From Paracoccus amoyensis (GTDB lineage Bacteria; Pseudomonadota; Alphaproteobacteria; Rhodobacterales; Rhodobacteraceae), in contig NZ_JACOQL010000003.1 of assembly GCF_014490725.1 (NCBI RefSeq), positions 310,001-374,000 on the forward strand: a DNA stretch of 64,000 nucleotides, written 5' to 3'. Below, piece after piece: positions 51,119-61,869 of the stretch; the first letter of the stretch is position 1, and each line of letters opens with the position of its first letter. Under the pieces are notes generated by a model. That model saw only the letters and a program-made list of their open reading frames with translations. It was not told where the DNA came from and ran no database searches. A program made the translations under genes and the position numbers.

Positions 51119-52981
51119 TTACGCAACAGCCCCGCGCTTTTCGGCTTCCTCCAGGGTCTGAACAGCCTGTTCCCACAGATCTTCGGCGCGGGCCATCGCA
51201 CCAACCGCTTCAGCATGCTTGCGTCCCCATTTCTGGGCTTCGACCGGGTTTTGGTAAATTTCGGGATCAGCCAGCTTACGATCCAGCTTTTTCAGCATGT
51301 CGGCCAGCTTTTCGATACGCTCTTCGGCCTTGCGCACCTCACTGCGCATGGCCTGCATTTCGTCACGACTGGCGCGGCGAGGGGGTTTGGGCGCCGCTTC
51401 GACCTTGGGCTTTGGCGGCTCATCCCCAGCCAGCAGGAACCGGCGGTAATCGTCCAGATCGCCTTCATAATTGGAAACCGCGCCATCTTTGACCAACCAC
51501 AAACGATCCGCGACCAGCCCCAACAGGTGCATATCGTGCGTGACCAGCACGACCGCGCCGGTATAATCGTTCAGCGCCTCGGACAGCGCCTCGCGGCTTT
51601 CGATATCAAGGTGGTTGGTCGGTTCGTCAAGCACCAGCAGATGCGGGGCATCGATGGTGGCGATCAGCAGCGACAAGCGGGCCTTTTGGCCGCCCGAAAG
51701 CTGGCCGACCTTGGTTTCGGCCTGCGCCTCCATCAGGCCAAAGCCTGCCAGACGCGCACGCAAACGCGCAGGCCCCTCGTCCGGCCGCAAGCGGCGAATA
51801 TGTTCCAGCGGCGTTTCGTTCAGGGACAGTTCGTCCACCTGATGCTGTGCGAAATATCCGACGCGCAGTTTCGATGAACGAATGACGCTACCTTCCATCG
51901 CTGTCAGGCGTTCCGACAGCAGTTTCGACAGCGTCGATTTCCCCTGCCCGTTCCGGCCCAACAGCGCGATCCGGTCGTCCTGATCGATCCGCAGGCTTAG
52001 CTTGCGCAGCACCGCGCGGTCGCCATAACCGACAGCCACACCTTCCATCGCGATGATCGGCGGCGAAAGCTCTTCGGGCTGCGGAAAGGTGAAGCGGTGA
52101 AACTTTGCTTCCTCTGGTGCCGTGATCGGCTGCATCTTTTCCAGCATCTTCACTCGTGCCTGCGCCTGACGGGCCTTGCTGGCCTTGGCACGGAAACGGT
52201 CGACAAAACTCTGCAAATGATCGCGGCGAAGCTGCTGCTTCTTGGCTTCAGCCGCCTGCAGGGCGCGTTTTTCCGCCCGGATGCGGGTAAAGCTGTCATA
52301 ACCGCCGGTATACAATGTCAGCTTGCGGTTTTCCAAATGCAGGATGTGACCAACCGCGCGGTTCAGCAGATCGCGGTCGTGGCTGATGATGATGACCGTA
52401 TGCGGATAGCGGGCCAGATAGGTTTCCAGCCAAAGCGCACCTTCAAGATCCAGATAGTTGGTCGGTTCGTCCAGCAACAGCAGATCCGGCTGGGAAAACA
52501 GCACCCCGGCCAACGCGACACGCATCCGCCAGCCGCCCGAATAATCGCTGGTCGGACGCGCCTGATCGGCCGTGGAAAAGCCAAGCCCGTCCAGGATCGA
52601 GGCCGCCCGCGCCTCGGCCGACCATGCATCGATATCTGTCAACCGGGTCTGGATTTCCGCAATACGATGTGCGTCCGTGGCACTGTCGGCTTCGGCCAGC
52701 AGGGCGGCGCGTTCCTTGTCCTCGGCCAGCACGGTATTCAGCACGGACACCCCCGTGCCCGGAGCTTCCTGCGCCACGCCACCGATCCGCGCCCGCGACG
52801 GCAGGCTGATTTCGCCGCCGTCCAGTGCAAGCTCTCCCCTGATCAGGCGGAACAGGGTCGTCTTGCCCGCACCGTTGGGGCCGACAAGGCCGATCTTGTG
52901 GCCGTCCGGTATCGTGGCAGAGGCACCCTCGAACAAAGGGCGGCCCTGAATGGAATAGGATATGTCATCAATGCGCAGCAT
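51119..52981 (-). CDS. ABC-F family ATPase (Uup/YheS-like)
   Basis: A 620-residue protein with two ABC domains in one chain and no membrane segments. First: GPNGAGKTTLFR, YSGGWRMRVALAGVLF, LLLDEPTNYLDL. Second: GRNGQGKSTLSK, LSGGQKARLSLLIA, LVLDEPTNHLDI. A charged linker and a C-terminal coiled coil (RSEVRKAEERIEKLADMLKK) follow. ABC-F proteins act on ribosomes. The ATG at 52981 (MLRIDDISYSI) is the family start. The gene diverges from the YcaQ-like gene. Confidence 0.9.
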   Translation of the reverse strand: MLRIDDISYSIQGRPLFEGASATIPDGHKIGLVGPNGAGKTTLFRLIRGELALDGGEISLPSRARIGGVAQEAPGTGVSVLNTVLAEDKERAALLAEADSATDAHRIAEIQTRLTDIDAWSAEARAASILDGLGFSTADQARPTSDYSGGWRMRVALAGVLFSQPDLLLLDEPTNYLDLEGALWLETYLARYPHTVIIISHDRDLLNRAVGHILHLENRKLTLYTGGYDSFTRIRAEKRALQAAEAKKQQLRRDHLQSFVDRFRAKASKARQAQARVKMLEKMQPITAPEEAKFHRFTFPQPEELSPPIIAMEGVAVGYGDRAVLRKLSLRIDQDDRIALLGRNGQGKSTLSKLLSERLTAMEGSVIRSSKLRVGYFAQHQVDELSLNETPLEHIRRLRPDEGPARLRARLAGFGLMEAQAETKVGQLSGGQKARLSLLIATIDAPHLLVLDEPTNHLDIESREALSEALNDYTGAVVLVTHDMHLLGLVADRLWLVKDGAVSNYEGDLDDYRRFLLAGDEPPKPKVEAAPKPPRRASRDEMQAMRSEVRKAEERIEKLADMLKKLDRKLADPEIYQNPVEAQKWGRKHAEAVGAMARAEDLWEQAVQTLEEAEKRGAVA

Positions 52982-53082
52982 CCGTGCCGCATGGCGCATG
53001 ATGCGCGGGGCGTCAATGGGGTGGTTGATGCGACGGGCCAAATCGGCAAGGCTGAAAGGGTTCTTTTGCAGGCAAAAAGCGA

Positions 53083-54279
53083 ATGCCCATATATTCCCTG
53101 AACAATCAGGACGCCCGCCAGCTGTTCCTAGACCGGCATCTGTTGCTGCGCCCCGTGGCCGGCAGCGGCAAAGGTGCTGATCTGACAGGCGTGCTGACCG
53201 ATCTTGGCTTTGTGCAGGTGGACAGTGTGAACACGCTGGCCCGGTCCCACGATCTGATCCTGTGGTCACGACGCAATCAATACCGCCACCGCGCATTGGA
53301 ACTGGCTATCGCCCGCGACCGCACGGGGTTTGAACACTGGACCCATGATGCCGCCGTCATTCCGATGCAATTCTATCCGATGTGGCGGCTGAAATTTCAG
53401 CGGGATGAGGCACATATGCGCCGCCGCTGGCCCGCTTGGCGGCGGGAAGGCTGGAACGCCGAGGTTGATACCGTCCTGCGCCATATCAATGACAACGGTG
53501 CGACCTGCTCGCTGGATGTCGGCCCGGAAGAAAAACGGACATCCGGCGGGTGGTGGGACTGGCATCCGTCCAAGACCGCACTGGAATTCCTGTGGCGATC
53601 CGGGCAACTGGCGATCTGTCACCGGCAGGGCTTTCGCAAATTCTATGACCTGAGCGAACGCGTCATCCCGTCAGATCATTTTGCGCAGCGACTGGACGAT
53701 GCGCTGGTGATTGACTGGGCCATGATGGCCGCGATGAACCGCCTTGGCTTTGCCACAAGCGGCGAATTGACCGCGTTCTTTGACATCGTGACGGTGGAAG
53801 AGGCAAAGGCATGGTGTGCCCGCGCCAGGCAGGACGGGCGGATTGTCGAGGTTGATGTCCAGCTTGCGGACGGATCATTCAGGCGCAGCTATTCAACGCC
53901 AGAATTGCTGGATCAGGTCGCCGCATTGCCAGCGCCCTCGAACCGGGTGCGCCTGCTGTCGCCTTTCGATCCCGCTTTGCGCGACCGCGGCCGGGCCGAG
54001 CGGCTATTCGGTTTCCGCTATCGCATCGAAATTTTTGTGCCCGCGCCCAAACGACAATATGGTTATTACGTCTTTCCCGTGATGCAGGGCAACAGGCTGA
54101 TTGGCCGCGTTGACGCCAAGCGGCAGGGTGACACGCTGATGGTCACCGCCTTCTGGCCCGAAGCCGGCATCGCCTTGGGCAAAGCCAGATCTGCCGCCCT
54201 GCACACAGAATTCGAGCGATTGTTGCCCTTCGCCAAGCTGTCGGAAATCCAGTATGCCGCCGACTGGCTGCGCGGTTGA
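53083..54279 (+). CDS. YcaQ/AlkX-like winged-helix DNA glycosylase family protein
   Basis: A 398-residue protein of the winged-helix DNA-binding family that includes E. coli YcaQ. FVQVDSVNTLARSHDLILWSR carries the QxD catalytic motif known in interstrand-crosslink glycosylases. LSPFDPALRDRGRAERLFGF is another conserved block. It may unhook alkylated or crosslinked bases. The ATG at 53083 is 101 bp from the ABC-F start, so a divergent promoter region lies between. Confidence 0.82.
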   Translation: MPIYSLNNQDARQLFLDRHLLLRPVAGSGKGADLTGVLTDLGFVQVDSVNTLARSHDLILWSRRNQYRHRALELAIARDRTGFEHWTHDAAVIPMQFYPMWRLKFQRDEAHMRRRWPAWRREGWNAEVDTVLRHINDNGATCSLDVGPEEKRTSGGWWDWHPSKTALEFLWRSGQLAICHRQGFRKFYDLSERVIPSDHFAQRLDDALVIDWAMMAAMNRLGFATSGELTAFFDIVTVEEAKAWCARARQDGRIVEVDVQLADGSFRRSYSTPELLDQVAALPAPSNRVRLLSPFDPALRDRGRAERLFGFRYRIEIFVPAPKRQYGYYVFPVMQGNRLIGRVDAKRQGDTLMVTAFWPEAGIALGKARSAALHTEFERLLPFAKLSEIQYAADWLRG

Positions 54280-54349
54280 CCGCCAAATCCCTTCCAACGT
54301 CCACGTTTCGGTGTATCATCGGCACCGATAATCTGGACGGAGATACGCC

Positions 54350-54682
54350 ATGCCTGCTTTCCGCGCCGTGGCCCTTCTGGGTGTTTTGCTTCTGACCGCA
54401 TGCGCGCCCCCGCCAAGCCCCGAGCCAGCATCGCTGCGCTTCATCGGAACGTGGCGCTGCGATATGACAACGATGGTCTTTACACGCAACAGCTATTCCC
54501 CCTCGCCCGACGAAGCCGGGATGCCCATCAGGCAAATCGAAACGCGCGGCGATGAAACCACCATGACCTTTGATAACAACTATCAGATCACCGTAAAGAT
54601 GAACGGCACGGATCAGATGTCATGGCTGTCTGGCGCTACGGGCGATGCACAACAGTGCACCCGCATTGCAGGGGCGACATGA
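54350..54682 (+). CDS. Small lipoprotein of unknown function
   Basis: A 110-residue protein with a lipobox (LLGVLLLTAC, Cys near 18) and a mature part with two cysteines (GTWRCDMTT, AQQCTRI). FIGTWRCDM and TMTFDNNYQITVKMNGTD suggest a small beta fold of the lipocalin-like kind, but I do not recognise a family. GGAG precedes the ATG. Likely anchored in a membrane. Confidence 0.6.
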   Translation: MPAFRAVALLGVLLLTACAPPPSPEPASLRFIGTWRCDMTTMVFTRNSYSPSPDEAGMPIRQIETRGDETTMTFDNNYQITVKMNGTDQMSWLSGATGDAQQCTRIAGAT

Positions 54683-54693
54683 CCAAGCGCCCA

Positions 54694-54732
54694 TAAAAAT
54701 GCCCCCCGCAACGCTGCCACGCTGCGAGGGGC
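54694..54732 (-). terminator. Rho-independent terminator of nrdJ
   Basis: On the minus strand CCCCTCGCA and TGCGGGG pair (54723-54731 with 54704-54710) with one bulged base, followed by a T-run (the A-run at 54694-54698). It lies ~125 bases after the nrdJ stop. Confidence 0.7.
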
Positions 54733-54856
54733 GGTAGTCAGGCTGCGCGCCTCTTGCCGGGCGACTGGCTGCTGCGATAGGGGCGCGGGCATAGGGGGCG
54801 CCCGCGGCCATCGGCCTGACGAAAACTTGGGGTCCGGATGACCGGCCGTGCGTGAA

Positions 54857-57800
54857 TCAGCTACATCCGCTGGTGCCGCCGCAGGTGTTGCACTTCATGC
54901 AGGTGCCGTTACGAACCAGCGTGTAATTGCCGCATTCGCCGCAGGGATCGCCCTCATACCCCTGCATCCGGGCTTTGGTCCGGGCATCCATCCCGGTGGC
55001 AACCGTCGCCTGACTGACGCCGGCAGCAACCGCTGCGCCTGACACGCCACCTTGCAAAACCATCAGTTCCTGCGGCAAACGCTTCCGCAGATAACCCGCG
55101 CTGCTGATCTGCTTCAGCATGGTCAGGGAACGTAACTCGGTCTGCTCGGCCACGGGCGCGACATTCTGGCTTTCCGCCTCGCCGCCGCCCAGATCGTCAA
55201 AGCTGGTTCCGGCAGGTTTCACATGCGCCAGATCGGTGCGATCCAGATAGCTGACGGCCAGTTCGCGGAAGACATAGTCAAGGATCGAGGTTGCGTTCTT
55301 GATGCTGTCATTGCCCTGCACCATTCCCGCGGGTTCAAAGCGGGTGAAGGTAAAGGCGTCCACGAATTCCTCCAGCGGGACGCCATATTGCAGTCCCACC
55401 GATACCGCGATGGCGAAGTTGTTCATCATCGCGCGGAAGCCTGCACCTTCCTTGTGCATGTCGATAAAGATTTCGCCCAAGGCCCCGTCGTCATATTCGC
55501 CGGTCCGCAGATAGACCTTGTGCCCGCCGACGATGGCTTTCTGGGTATAGCCCTTTCGCCGCTGCGGCAGCTTTTCGCGATGGCTGCGAACGGCCTCTTT
55601 AATGATGATTTTCTCTACGATTTTCTCGGCGATGACGGCAACTTTTTCCTGCGCGTTGCCCGTGGCCAGAATATTTTCGGCTTCCTCATCATCTTCGACC
55701 AGCGCGGCGGCCAGGGGCTGCGACAGTTTCGATCCGTCGCGATACAGCGCATTCGCCTTGATCCCCAGGGACCACGACAGCTCATATGCGGCCAGCGCAT
55801 CTTCGATGGTCGCGCTGTTGGGCATGTTGATCGTCTTGCTGATCGCACCCGAAATGAACGACTGGGCCGCGGCCATCATGCGAATATGGCTTTCTACCGA
55901 CAGATAGCGCTTGCCGGTCTTGCCACAGGCATTGGCGCAATCGAACACCGGCAAATCCCGCTGTTTCAGAAAGGGCGCGCCTTCCAGCGTCATCGTGCCG
56001 CACACATGATCGTTGGACGCGTCGATCTGCGCCTTGGTGAAGCCAAGGTGACGCAGCAGATCAAAGGTCGGATCGTTGAGCTTGTCGGCCGGAATGCCCA
56101 ACGTGCCTTTGCAGAACTCCTCGCCCAGGGTCCACTGGTTGAAGACAAAGCGAATATCGAAGGCCGACGCTAAAGCGGCTTCGATCTTTTCAATCTCACG
56201 CGGACCAAAGCCATGACCGGCCAAGGCCGTGTGATTGATACCGGCGCAATTGCCCAGCGTGCCGTGACCGACGGCATATGCGATGATCTCTTCAATCTGG
56301 GCCGAGGGATAGCCAAGCGCCGCCAGCGCTGCAGGAACCGACTGGTTGATGATCTTGAAGTAGCCTCCGCCGGCCAGTTTCTTGAACTTTACCAGCGCGA
56401 AATCCGGCTCGATCCCGGTGGTGTCGCAATCCATCACCAGACCGATGGTGCCGGTCGGCGCGATCACGGTCGACTGCGCATTGCGGAAACCGTAGTCCTC
56501 GCCCAGTGTCAGTGCGCGGTCCCATGCCTGACGTGCGATGGCGACCAAACGCGGATCGGGGCAGTTGTCGTCGTCCAGCGCGACCGGGGAAACGTTCACG
56601 CCGTGATAGGCATCCGTGCCATGGGCCGCCGCGCGATGATTGCGGATCACCCGCAGCATGTGATCGGCGTTCTTTTTGTAACCGGGGAACGGCCCCAGTT
56701 CCGACGCCATCTCGGCCGAAGTCGCATAAGCAACGCCGGTCATGATTGCCGTCAGCACACCGCACAGGGCGCGACCTGCGTCACTGTCATAACCAAGGCC
56801 CATATTCATCAGCAGCCCGCCGATATTTGCATAGCCAAGGCCCAGCGTGCGGAAATCATAACTGCGCTGCGCGATTTCCTTGCTTGGGAACTGCGCCATC
56901 AGCACACTGATTTCCAGCGTAACCGTCCACAGCCGCGCCGCGTGGACATAGGCATCCGCATCGAATTGCGTGCCGGTCCAGAAGGTCAGCAGGTTCATCG
57001 AGGCAAGGTTGCAGGCGGTATCGTCCAGGAACATGTATTCGCTGCACGGATTGCTACCCCGGATCGCGCCGTCCTCGGGGCAGGTATGCCAGGCGTTCAC
57101 CGTATCATGAAACTGGATCCCCGGATCAGCGCAGGCCCATGCGGCATGACCGATCTGATCCCACAGATCGCGGGCGGAAATGGTTTTCGCCACCCCGCCA
57201 TCGGTGCGGCGCAAAAGCTCCCACGGGTGGTCCCGACGCACGGCATCAAGGAACGCATCCGTCACCCGGACCGAGTTATTCGAGTTCTGGCCGGATACAC
57301 TGCTATAGGCTTCACTGTCCCAATCCGTGTCATAGGTCGGAAATTCGATGCTTTCGAACCCCTGCCGCGCATATTGCAGCACACGGTTGATGTAGGTTTC
57401 CGGGATCATGGCGCGTTTCGCACCACGGATTGCGGTCTTCAGACCGTCATTCGCCGCCGGATCGGTTGCGTCGTCGATGCTGCCATCCCATTCCCGGATC
57501 GCTGCAAAAATCTCATTCAGCTTGCGCTCATGCGCCTTCGAGCCCGCGACAAGGCTGGCGACTTTCTGTTCTTCGATGACCTTCCAGTTGATGAACGCCT
57601 CGATGTCAGGGTGATCCATATCGCAAATCACCATCTTGGCCGCGCGGCGCGTCGTGCCACCCGACTTGATCGCCCCTGCCGCGCGATCGCCGATCTTCAG
57701 AAAGCCCATCAGGCCGCTGGACTTGCCGCCGCCCGACAACCGCTCACCTTCGGCACGCAGGCTGGAAAAATTGGTGCCGGTGCCGCTGCCATATTTGAAC

Positions 57801-58471
57801 AGACGCGCTTCACGAACCCACAGGTCCATGATCCCGCCTTCCTTCACCAGATCGTCGCTGACCGACTGAATGAAACAGGCATGCGGCTGCGGGTGTTCAT
57901 AGGCGCTGTCGGATTGAACCAGTTTGCCGGTTTTGTAATCGACATAGAAATGCCCCTGCCCCGGGCCGTCGATGCCATAGGCCCAGTGCAACCCCGTGTT
58001 GAACCATTGCGGGCTGTTCGGCGCAGCCATCTGGCGGGCCAGCATGTAGCGCATTTCGTCAAAATAAGCGCGGGCGTCTTCTTCTTTGGAAAAATACCCG
58101 CCTTTCCAACCCCAATAGGTCCACGCCCCGGCCAGCCGGTCAAAAACCTGCTGTGCGCTGGTTTCACCGACATAGCGTTCGTTCTTGGGCAGCTTGGCCA
58201 ATGCATCCTTGTCAGGGACGCTGCGCCATAAAAATTCCGGCACACCCTTTTCCTTGACCCGCTTCAGCGCGGCGGGAACGCCTGCTTTACGAAAATACTT
58301 TTGGGCGATCACATCACTGGCGACCTGGCTCCAACCCTGCGGAATTTGGATATCGTCGTTGCGAAAGACGATGGTGCCGTCGGGATTTCGAATTTCGCTG
58401 GTCGTCGTGGTAAAGGCGATATCGCCATATGCCCCGGATTTTGCCGTCGTAAAGCGCCGTTCGATCTTCAT
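54857..58471 (-). CDS. nrdJ: Vitamin B12-dependent ribonucleotide reductase (class II)
   Basis: A 1204-residue adenosylcobalamin-dependent reductase. [15 protein letters not shown] and [16 protein letters not shown] form the N-terminal catalytic part; [20 protein letters not shown] holds the active-site cysteine and the NxCxE-like region; [14 protein letters not shown] follows later. The C-terminal end has a Cys-rich redox/zinc tail ([20 protein letters not shown] and [10 protein letters not shown]). It makes deoxyribonucleotides without oxygen dependence. The ATG at 58471 ([13 protein letters not shown]) is the family start. Confidence 0.94.
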   Translation of the reverse strand: MKIERRFTTAKSGAYGDIAFTTTTSEIRNPDGTIVFRNDDIQIPQGWSQVASDVIAQKYFRKAGVPAALKRVKEKGVPEFLWRSVPDKDALAKLPKNERYVGETSAQQVFDRLAGAWTYWGWKGGYFSKEEDARAYFDEMRYMLARQMAAPNSPQWFNTGLHWAYGIDGPGQGHFYVDYKTGKLVQSDSAYEHPQPHACFIQSVSDDLVKEGGIMDLWVREARLFKYGSGTGTNFSSLRAEGERLSGGGKSSGLMGFLKIGDRAAGAIKSGGTTRRAAKMVICDMDHPDIEAFINWKVIEEQKVASLVAGSKAHERKLNEIFAAIREWDGSIDDATDPAANDGLKTAIRGAKRAMIPETYINRVLQYARQGFESIEFPTYDTDWDSEAYSSVSGQNSNNSVRVTDAFLDAVRRDHPWELLRRTDGGVAKTISARDLWDQIGHAAWACADPGIQFHDTVNAWHTCPEDGAIRGSNPCSEYMFLDDTACNLASMNLLTFWTGTQFDADAYVHAARLWTVTLEISVLMAQFPSKEIAQRSYDFRTLGLGYANIGGLLMNMGLGYDSDAGRALCGVLTAIMTGVAYATSAEMASELGPFPGYKKNADHMLRVIRNHRAAAHGTDAYHGVNVSPVALDDDNCPDPRLVAIARQAWDRALTLGEDYGFRNAQSTVIAPTGTIGLVMDCDTTGIEPDFALVKFKKLAGGGYFKIINQSVPAALAALGYPSAQIEEIIAYAVGHGTLGNCAGINHTALAGHGFGPREIEKIEAALASAFDIRFVFNQWTLGEEFCKGTLGIPADKLNDPTFDLLRHLGFTKAQIDASNDHVCGTMTLEGAPFLKQRDLPVFDCANACGKTGKRYLSVESHIRMMAAAQSFISGAISKTINMPNSATIEDALAAYELSWSLGIKANALYRDGSKLSQPLAAALVEDDEEAENILATGNAQEKVAVIAEKIVEKIIIKEAVRSHREKLPQRRKGYTQKAIVGGHKVYLRTGEYDDGALGEIFIDMHKEGAGFRAMMNNFAIAVSVGLQYGVPLEEFVDAFTFTRFEPAGMVQGNDSIKNATSILDYVFRELAVSYLDRTDLAHVKPAGTSFDDLGGGEAESQNVAPVAEQTELRSLTMLKQISSAGYLRKRLPQELMVLQGGVSGAAVAAGVSQATVATGMDARTKARMQGYEGDPCGECGNYTLVRNGTCMKCNTCGGTSGCS

Positions 58472-58911
58472 CCCCGCATGCCCCTTTGCATTCTGTCCCG
58501 CTGGCGCAGCCGGGTCCGGCCGCCCCGGCGGCACGCGGAGCAGCAGACAGTCGAACCGCCTGAGGGTTTATCTTGTTATCCGATCCGGGACCGATGTGGT
58601 TTCGGTGGCAGCCGTTACCATATCTGGTATTGCCCCGTCTGTGCGCTACAAACTGGCGGTATTACGTATAGCTTTCAACAAGTTTTTTGCGCGTTGTCCC
58701 ATCTGTTTTCGATTGACACAGATCTATGCCGCAGTGCCGCAGATTCGTTCACAGAGGATTGCCACCAACAGTATACAGATGCAGGAGATTAAAATTTCTT
58801 TATTGAATATCAATTCACTAAACATGAGTTATAAAAACTTACCCACAGGGTTATCCCAAACGCTCCACAGGGCTACTCACAGCTGATGCGAAATCGCCAC
58901 AGCGGTCAGTT
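58472..58911. other. Gap between nrdJ and the cyclo-ligase gene with DnaA-box-like sites
   Basis: No gene in 440 bases. The part 58790-58840 is AT-rich. TTACCCACA (58839-58847) and TTATCCCAA (58851-58859) each resemble the DnaA box TTATCCACA. CCACAGGG occurs twice (58843-58850 and 58865-58872), 22 bp apart. No cobalamin riboswitch or clear NrdR box was seen. Confidence 0.45.
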
Positions 58912-59451
58912 TCAACGGCTTGGCCGAATAAGCTCCTTATCCGTCACCACTATATCCAGTGGCTGATCATATGGCTCTGCGGGGATAGCTGACAGTTCTT
59001 GTGCTGCGAATGCGAGACCGATTGCCACGGCAACGCCCTGATCTCTCAGCACTTGCAGGGTGCGATCATAGAAGCCTCCGCCATAGCCCAAGCGATTCCC
59101 CTGACGGTCGAAGCCCGCCAACGGAACGATCAGCACCGAGGGAATCAGGATCGCAGCCGAATCGGCGGGATGAGCGGTTCCATAGGCCCCCGACACCAGA
59201 TCATCATCATCCCATGCCCTGAAAATCAGCGGCTGCGCCTTACCGGTCACCACCGGCAGGCAGATCGGCCCGTTATGCGCCGCCAAGGCATCGCGGGGGT
59301 CGGCCTCGCCGCGCATCGGCCAATAACCGGCGACGATCTCTCCGCGAAACGGGACAAGCGCGCTGATCAGCCGAGTGGTCAACGCGGCCTGATCGCCACC
59401 AAGACGACGGGCGGCCAGCGCGCTTGCCCGCAATGCGACCTTGTCCGTCAC
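58912..59451 (-). CDS. 5-formyltetrahydrofolate cyclo-ligase
   Basis: A 179-residue cytoplasmic enzyme. GYWPMRGEADPRD is the substrate-binding segment, and FDRQGNRLGYGGGFYDRTL is the ATP/Mg signature of the family. It converts 5-formyl-THF to 5,10-methenyl-THF in one-carbon metabolism. The start overlaps the mgtE stop by four bases, so the two are co-transcribed, though no functional link is evident. Confidence 0.9.
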   Translation of the reverse strand: MTDKVALRASALAARRLGGDQAALTTRLISALVPFRGEIVAGYWPMRGEADPRDALAAHNGPICLPVVTGKAQPLIFRAWDDDDLVSGAYGTAHPADSAAILIPSVLIVPLAGFDRQGNRLGYGGGFYDRTLQVLRDQGVAVAIGLAFAAQELSAIPAEPYDQPLDIVVTDKELIRPSR

Positions 59452-60857
59452 AGCAGAACCAGAGTGGCCAACCCAAGAAAGGCGAAGAAACCGACGATAT
59501 CGGTCAGCGTGGTGACAAAGGTTCCCGAGGCCAGTGCCGGGTCAATCCCCAGTCGGTTCAGGGTCAACGGCACCAGAATGCCGCCAAGCGCCGCGACCAG
59601 CAGATTGATCACCATGGCCAGCAGAATGACGATCCCCAGCAGGGGATTTCCAAACCAGAAAAAGGTGACAGCCCCAATGACGGCGCCGAATAGGATGCCG
59701 TTTAGCAGCCCGACCGCCGCCTCTCGCCGAATCACCCGCAGCGAATTGCCGGAGGTCAGATCCTTGGTGGCCAGACCGCGCACCGCCACGGTCAGGGTTT
59801 GCGTGCCGGCATTTCCGCCCATCGAGGCAACGATGGGCATCAGCACCGCCAGTGCAACCAACCCCTGAATCGCATCTTCGAACAATGCAATGACCGAAGC
59901 CGCCGCCAGCGCGGTCAGGATATTGGTCCCCAGCCACGGAACACGCTGCTTGAGGGTCTGTCCCACCGTATCGGTCAGGCTGGATTCGTCGCCGACCCCC
60001 GCAAGGCGCAGAATGTCCTCTTCATGTTCTTCATCGAGAACCGCCATGGCGTCGTCGATGGTAATCACGCCGACCAGCCGATCATCGCGGTCCACGACGG
60101 GCGCTGATATCAGGTGATACTGGTTGAAGATATAGGCAACGTCGCCTTCATCCGCATAGGCGCTGATGGTTCGGAAGCTGTCTTCCTCCAGCTCTTTCAA
60201 CGGGGTTGCGCGTTTCGCGGCCAGCAGACGGCCCAAAGTCACATAACCAATCGGATGACGGCGTGGATCAACCAGAACGACATGGTAGAATTGTTCCGGC
60301 AGCCATTCCTCATTTCGCAGGAAATCAAGGGTTTCACCCACGGTCCAATGTTCCGGTGCGGTCACGACCTCGGACTGCATCAAACGGCCGGCCGAATGTT
60401 CGGGATAGGCCAGGGATTGCTGAACCGCCGCGCGGTCGCCGGCATCCAGAGCAGACAGGATTTCCTCTCGCTCTGGCTCATCCATATCCTCGATCAGGTC
60501 AACGACGTCGTCGCTGTCCATTTCGCGCACGGCCTCGGCCAGCACGTCACGGGGCAGCATCTCGACGATCTGATCGCGAATCCCTTCGTCAATCTCTGAG
60601 AGGATTTCGCCGTCGATTTCGCCACCATAGAGCGTGACAAAGACGCGGCGTTCACCGGGGTCCAGATTTTCGATGATGTCGGCAATATCAGCCGCGTGCA
60701 TCGGCGCCAAAAGCTCATTCAGCTTTTGTGCGTCTTCAGCCTCGATCGCCTGATCAATCTGCTGAAGCAATTCGGGGCGTGGAAGATAATCATCCTCGTC
60801 ACGCTCGACCGGCTTTTCGGCGGATTGATCTTCAGGGGTCGGGCTGTTTTCAGTCAT
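59448..60857 (-). CDS. mgtE: Magnesium transporter MgtE
   Basis: A 469-residue channel. It has an N-terminal MgtE_N domain (about 40-140: LNELLAPMHAADIADIIENL, VREMDSDDVVDLIEDMDEPE), paired CBS domains (about 155-275), and about five transmembrane segments from 300 on, with GNAGTQTLTVAVRGLA lining the pore. Acidic residues in the N domain and CBS sense magnesium. The ATG at 60857 gives an acidic, unstructured head. Confidence 0.92.
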   Translation of the reverse strand: MTENSPTPEDQSAEKPVERDEDDYLPRPELLQQIDQAIEAEDAQKLNELLAPMHAADIADIIENLDPGERRVFVTLYGGEIDGEILSEIDEGIRDQIVEMLPRDVLAEAVREMDSDDVVDLIEDMDEPEREEILSALDAGDRAAVQQSLAYPEHSAGRLMQSEVVTAPEHWTVGETLDFLRNEEWLPEQFYHVVLVDPRRHPIGYVTLGRLLAAKRATPLKELEEDSFRTISAYADEGDVAYIFNQYHLISAPVVDRDDRLVGVITIDDAMAVLDEEHEEDILRLAGVGDESSLTDTVGQTLKQRVPWLGTNILTALAAASVIALFEDAIQGLVALAVLMPIVASMGGNAGTQTLTVAVRGLATKDLTSGNSLRVIRREAAVGLLNGILFGAVIGAVTFFWFGNPLLGIVILLAMVINLLVAALGGILVPLTLNRLGIDPALASGTFVTTLTDIVGFFAFLGLATLVLL

Positions 60858-60907
60858 GGGCTGGCTCCTGGATTGCCGGGCAAAAATAGATACGCTGACA
60901 CAAAACC

Positions 60908-61693
60908 CTAGCCGCGCAACAGTTCCAACGCGGCACGATGAAGTTCGGGTGTCGCGGCGGCGATCACCTGTCCGCCGTTGATAGCAGTTTCCCCTTGCCA
61001 GTTGGTAACAATACCACCAGCAGCCTGCACAACGGCCATAGGACCGGCGATGTCATAGGATTGCAAGCCAGCCTCGATCACCAGATCAATCTGCCCAAGC
61101 GCCAAAAGCGCATAGGCGTAACAATCAAGACCATAACGGGTCAGGCGAACCTGTTCGGCAATCCGGCGAAAGGCAGCGCCCTCCTCTGCCGTGCCCACCT
61201 CGGGGAAGGTTGTCATCAGCGTCGCCCGGGACAGATCGACACCCGTGCGGACACAGAGCTGATGTTCGCCCTTTGCCGAAACCAGACGCGACAGTCCCAA
61301 TCCACCTTCAAACCGCTCGCCGATATAGGGCTGATCAATGATCCCGTAGCGGATTTGTTCGCCATCGCTAAGGCCGATCAACACGCCCCAGCTGGGTGCA
61401 CCGCAGATAAAAGCGCGCGTGCCGTCAATCGGATCAAGAATCCAGGTCAGGCCGCTGCTACCCTTCTGCGTGCCGTATTCTTCGCCGAAGATGCCGTCCT
61501 GCGGCCGGCGTCGGGCCAGAACCTCGCGCATGGCACGCTCTGCAGCCCGATCAGCCTCGGTCACGGGGTCGAAATCGGCGGGGCGTTTATTGTCAGCCGT
61601 CAGGCCGGCCCTGCGGAAGAACGGCAGGATGGCGCGGCCTGCGGCATCGGCCATCTCATGCGCTGTGTCGATGATTGATTGCGCGTCCTGCAT
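60908..61693 (-). CDS. hisN: Histidinol-phosphatase, inositol-monophosphatase type
   Basis: A 261-residue Mg-dependent phosphatase. The metal sites are FDPVTEADRAAERAM, GEEYGTQKG and WILDPIDGTRAFICGAPSWG; SYDIAGPMAVVQAAGG is the second aspartate site. The FICGAPSWGVLIGL segment is typical of HisN, which removes phosphate from histidinol phosphate in histidine synthesis. Other his genes are not near. A plain inositol monophosphatase is the alternative. Confidence 0.85.
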   Translation of the reverse strand: MQDAQSIIDTAHEMADAAGRAILPFFRRAGLTADNKRPADFDPVTEADRAAERAMREVLARRRPQDGIFGEEYGTQKGSSGLTWILDPIDGTRAFICGAPSWGVLIGLSDGEQIRYGIIDQPYIGERFEGGLGLSRLVSAKGEHQLCVRTGVDLSRATLMTTFPEVGTAEEGAAFRRIAEQVRLTRYGLDCYAYALLALGQIDLVIEAGLQSYDIAGPMAVVQAAGGIVTNWQGETAINGGQVIAAATPELHRAALELLRG

Positions 61694-61737
61694 CGCCGCC
61701 TCCCTAGATAAGCCTTGAAAGCAGACCTACCCCGAAC

Positions 61738-61763
61738 AAAAAAAGGCTGCCAGTGGCAGCCTT
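61738..61763 (-). terminator. Rho-independent terminator of the XRE regulator
   Basis: AAGGCTGCC (61743-61751) pairs with GGCAGCCTT (61755-61763) over a three-base loop; read on the minus strand it ends in a T-run (A-run 61738-61744). Confidence 0.88.
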
Positions 61764-61869
61764 CAGGATTTACACAGAATGAACAGATCACTCGTCAAAA
61801 CTTTGTAACATCGTCAAGTCTTTACATACCCACCAGTTCGCGGGTCACGTAATCCTGTTGGATTATTGG

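Noticed and set aside
53000..53296. N-terminal extension of the ABC-F gene into the YcaQ-like gene
   Set aside because: The extension is antisense to the start of the divergent gene and lacks family similarity; MLRIDDISYSI at 52981 is the usual start.
58472..58700. Cobalamin riboswitch upstream of nrdJ
   Set aside because: No B12-box-like core or flanking stems were seen on the minus strand.
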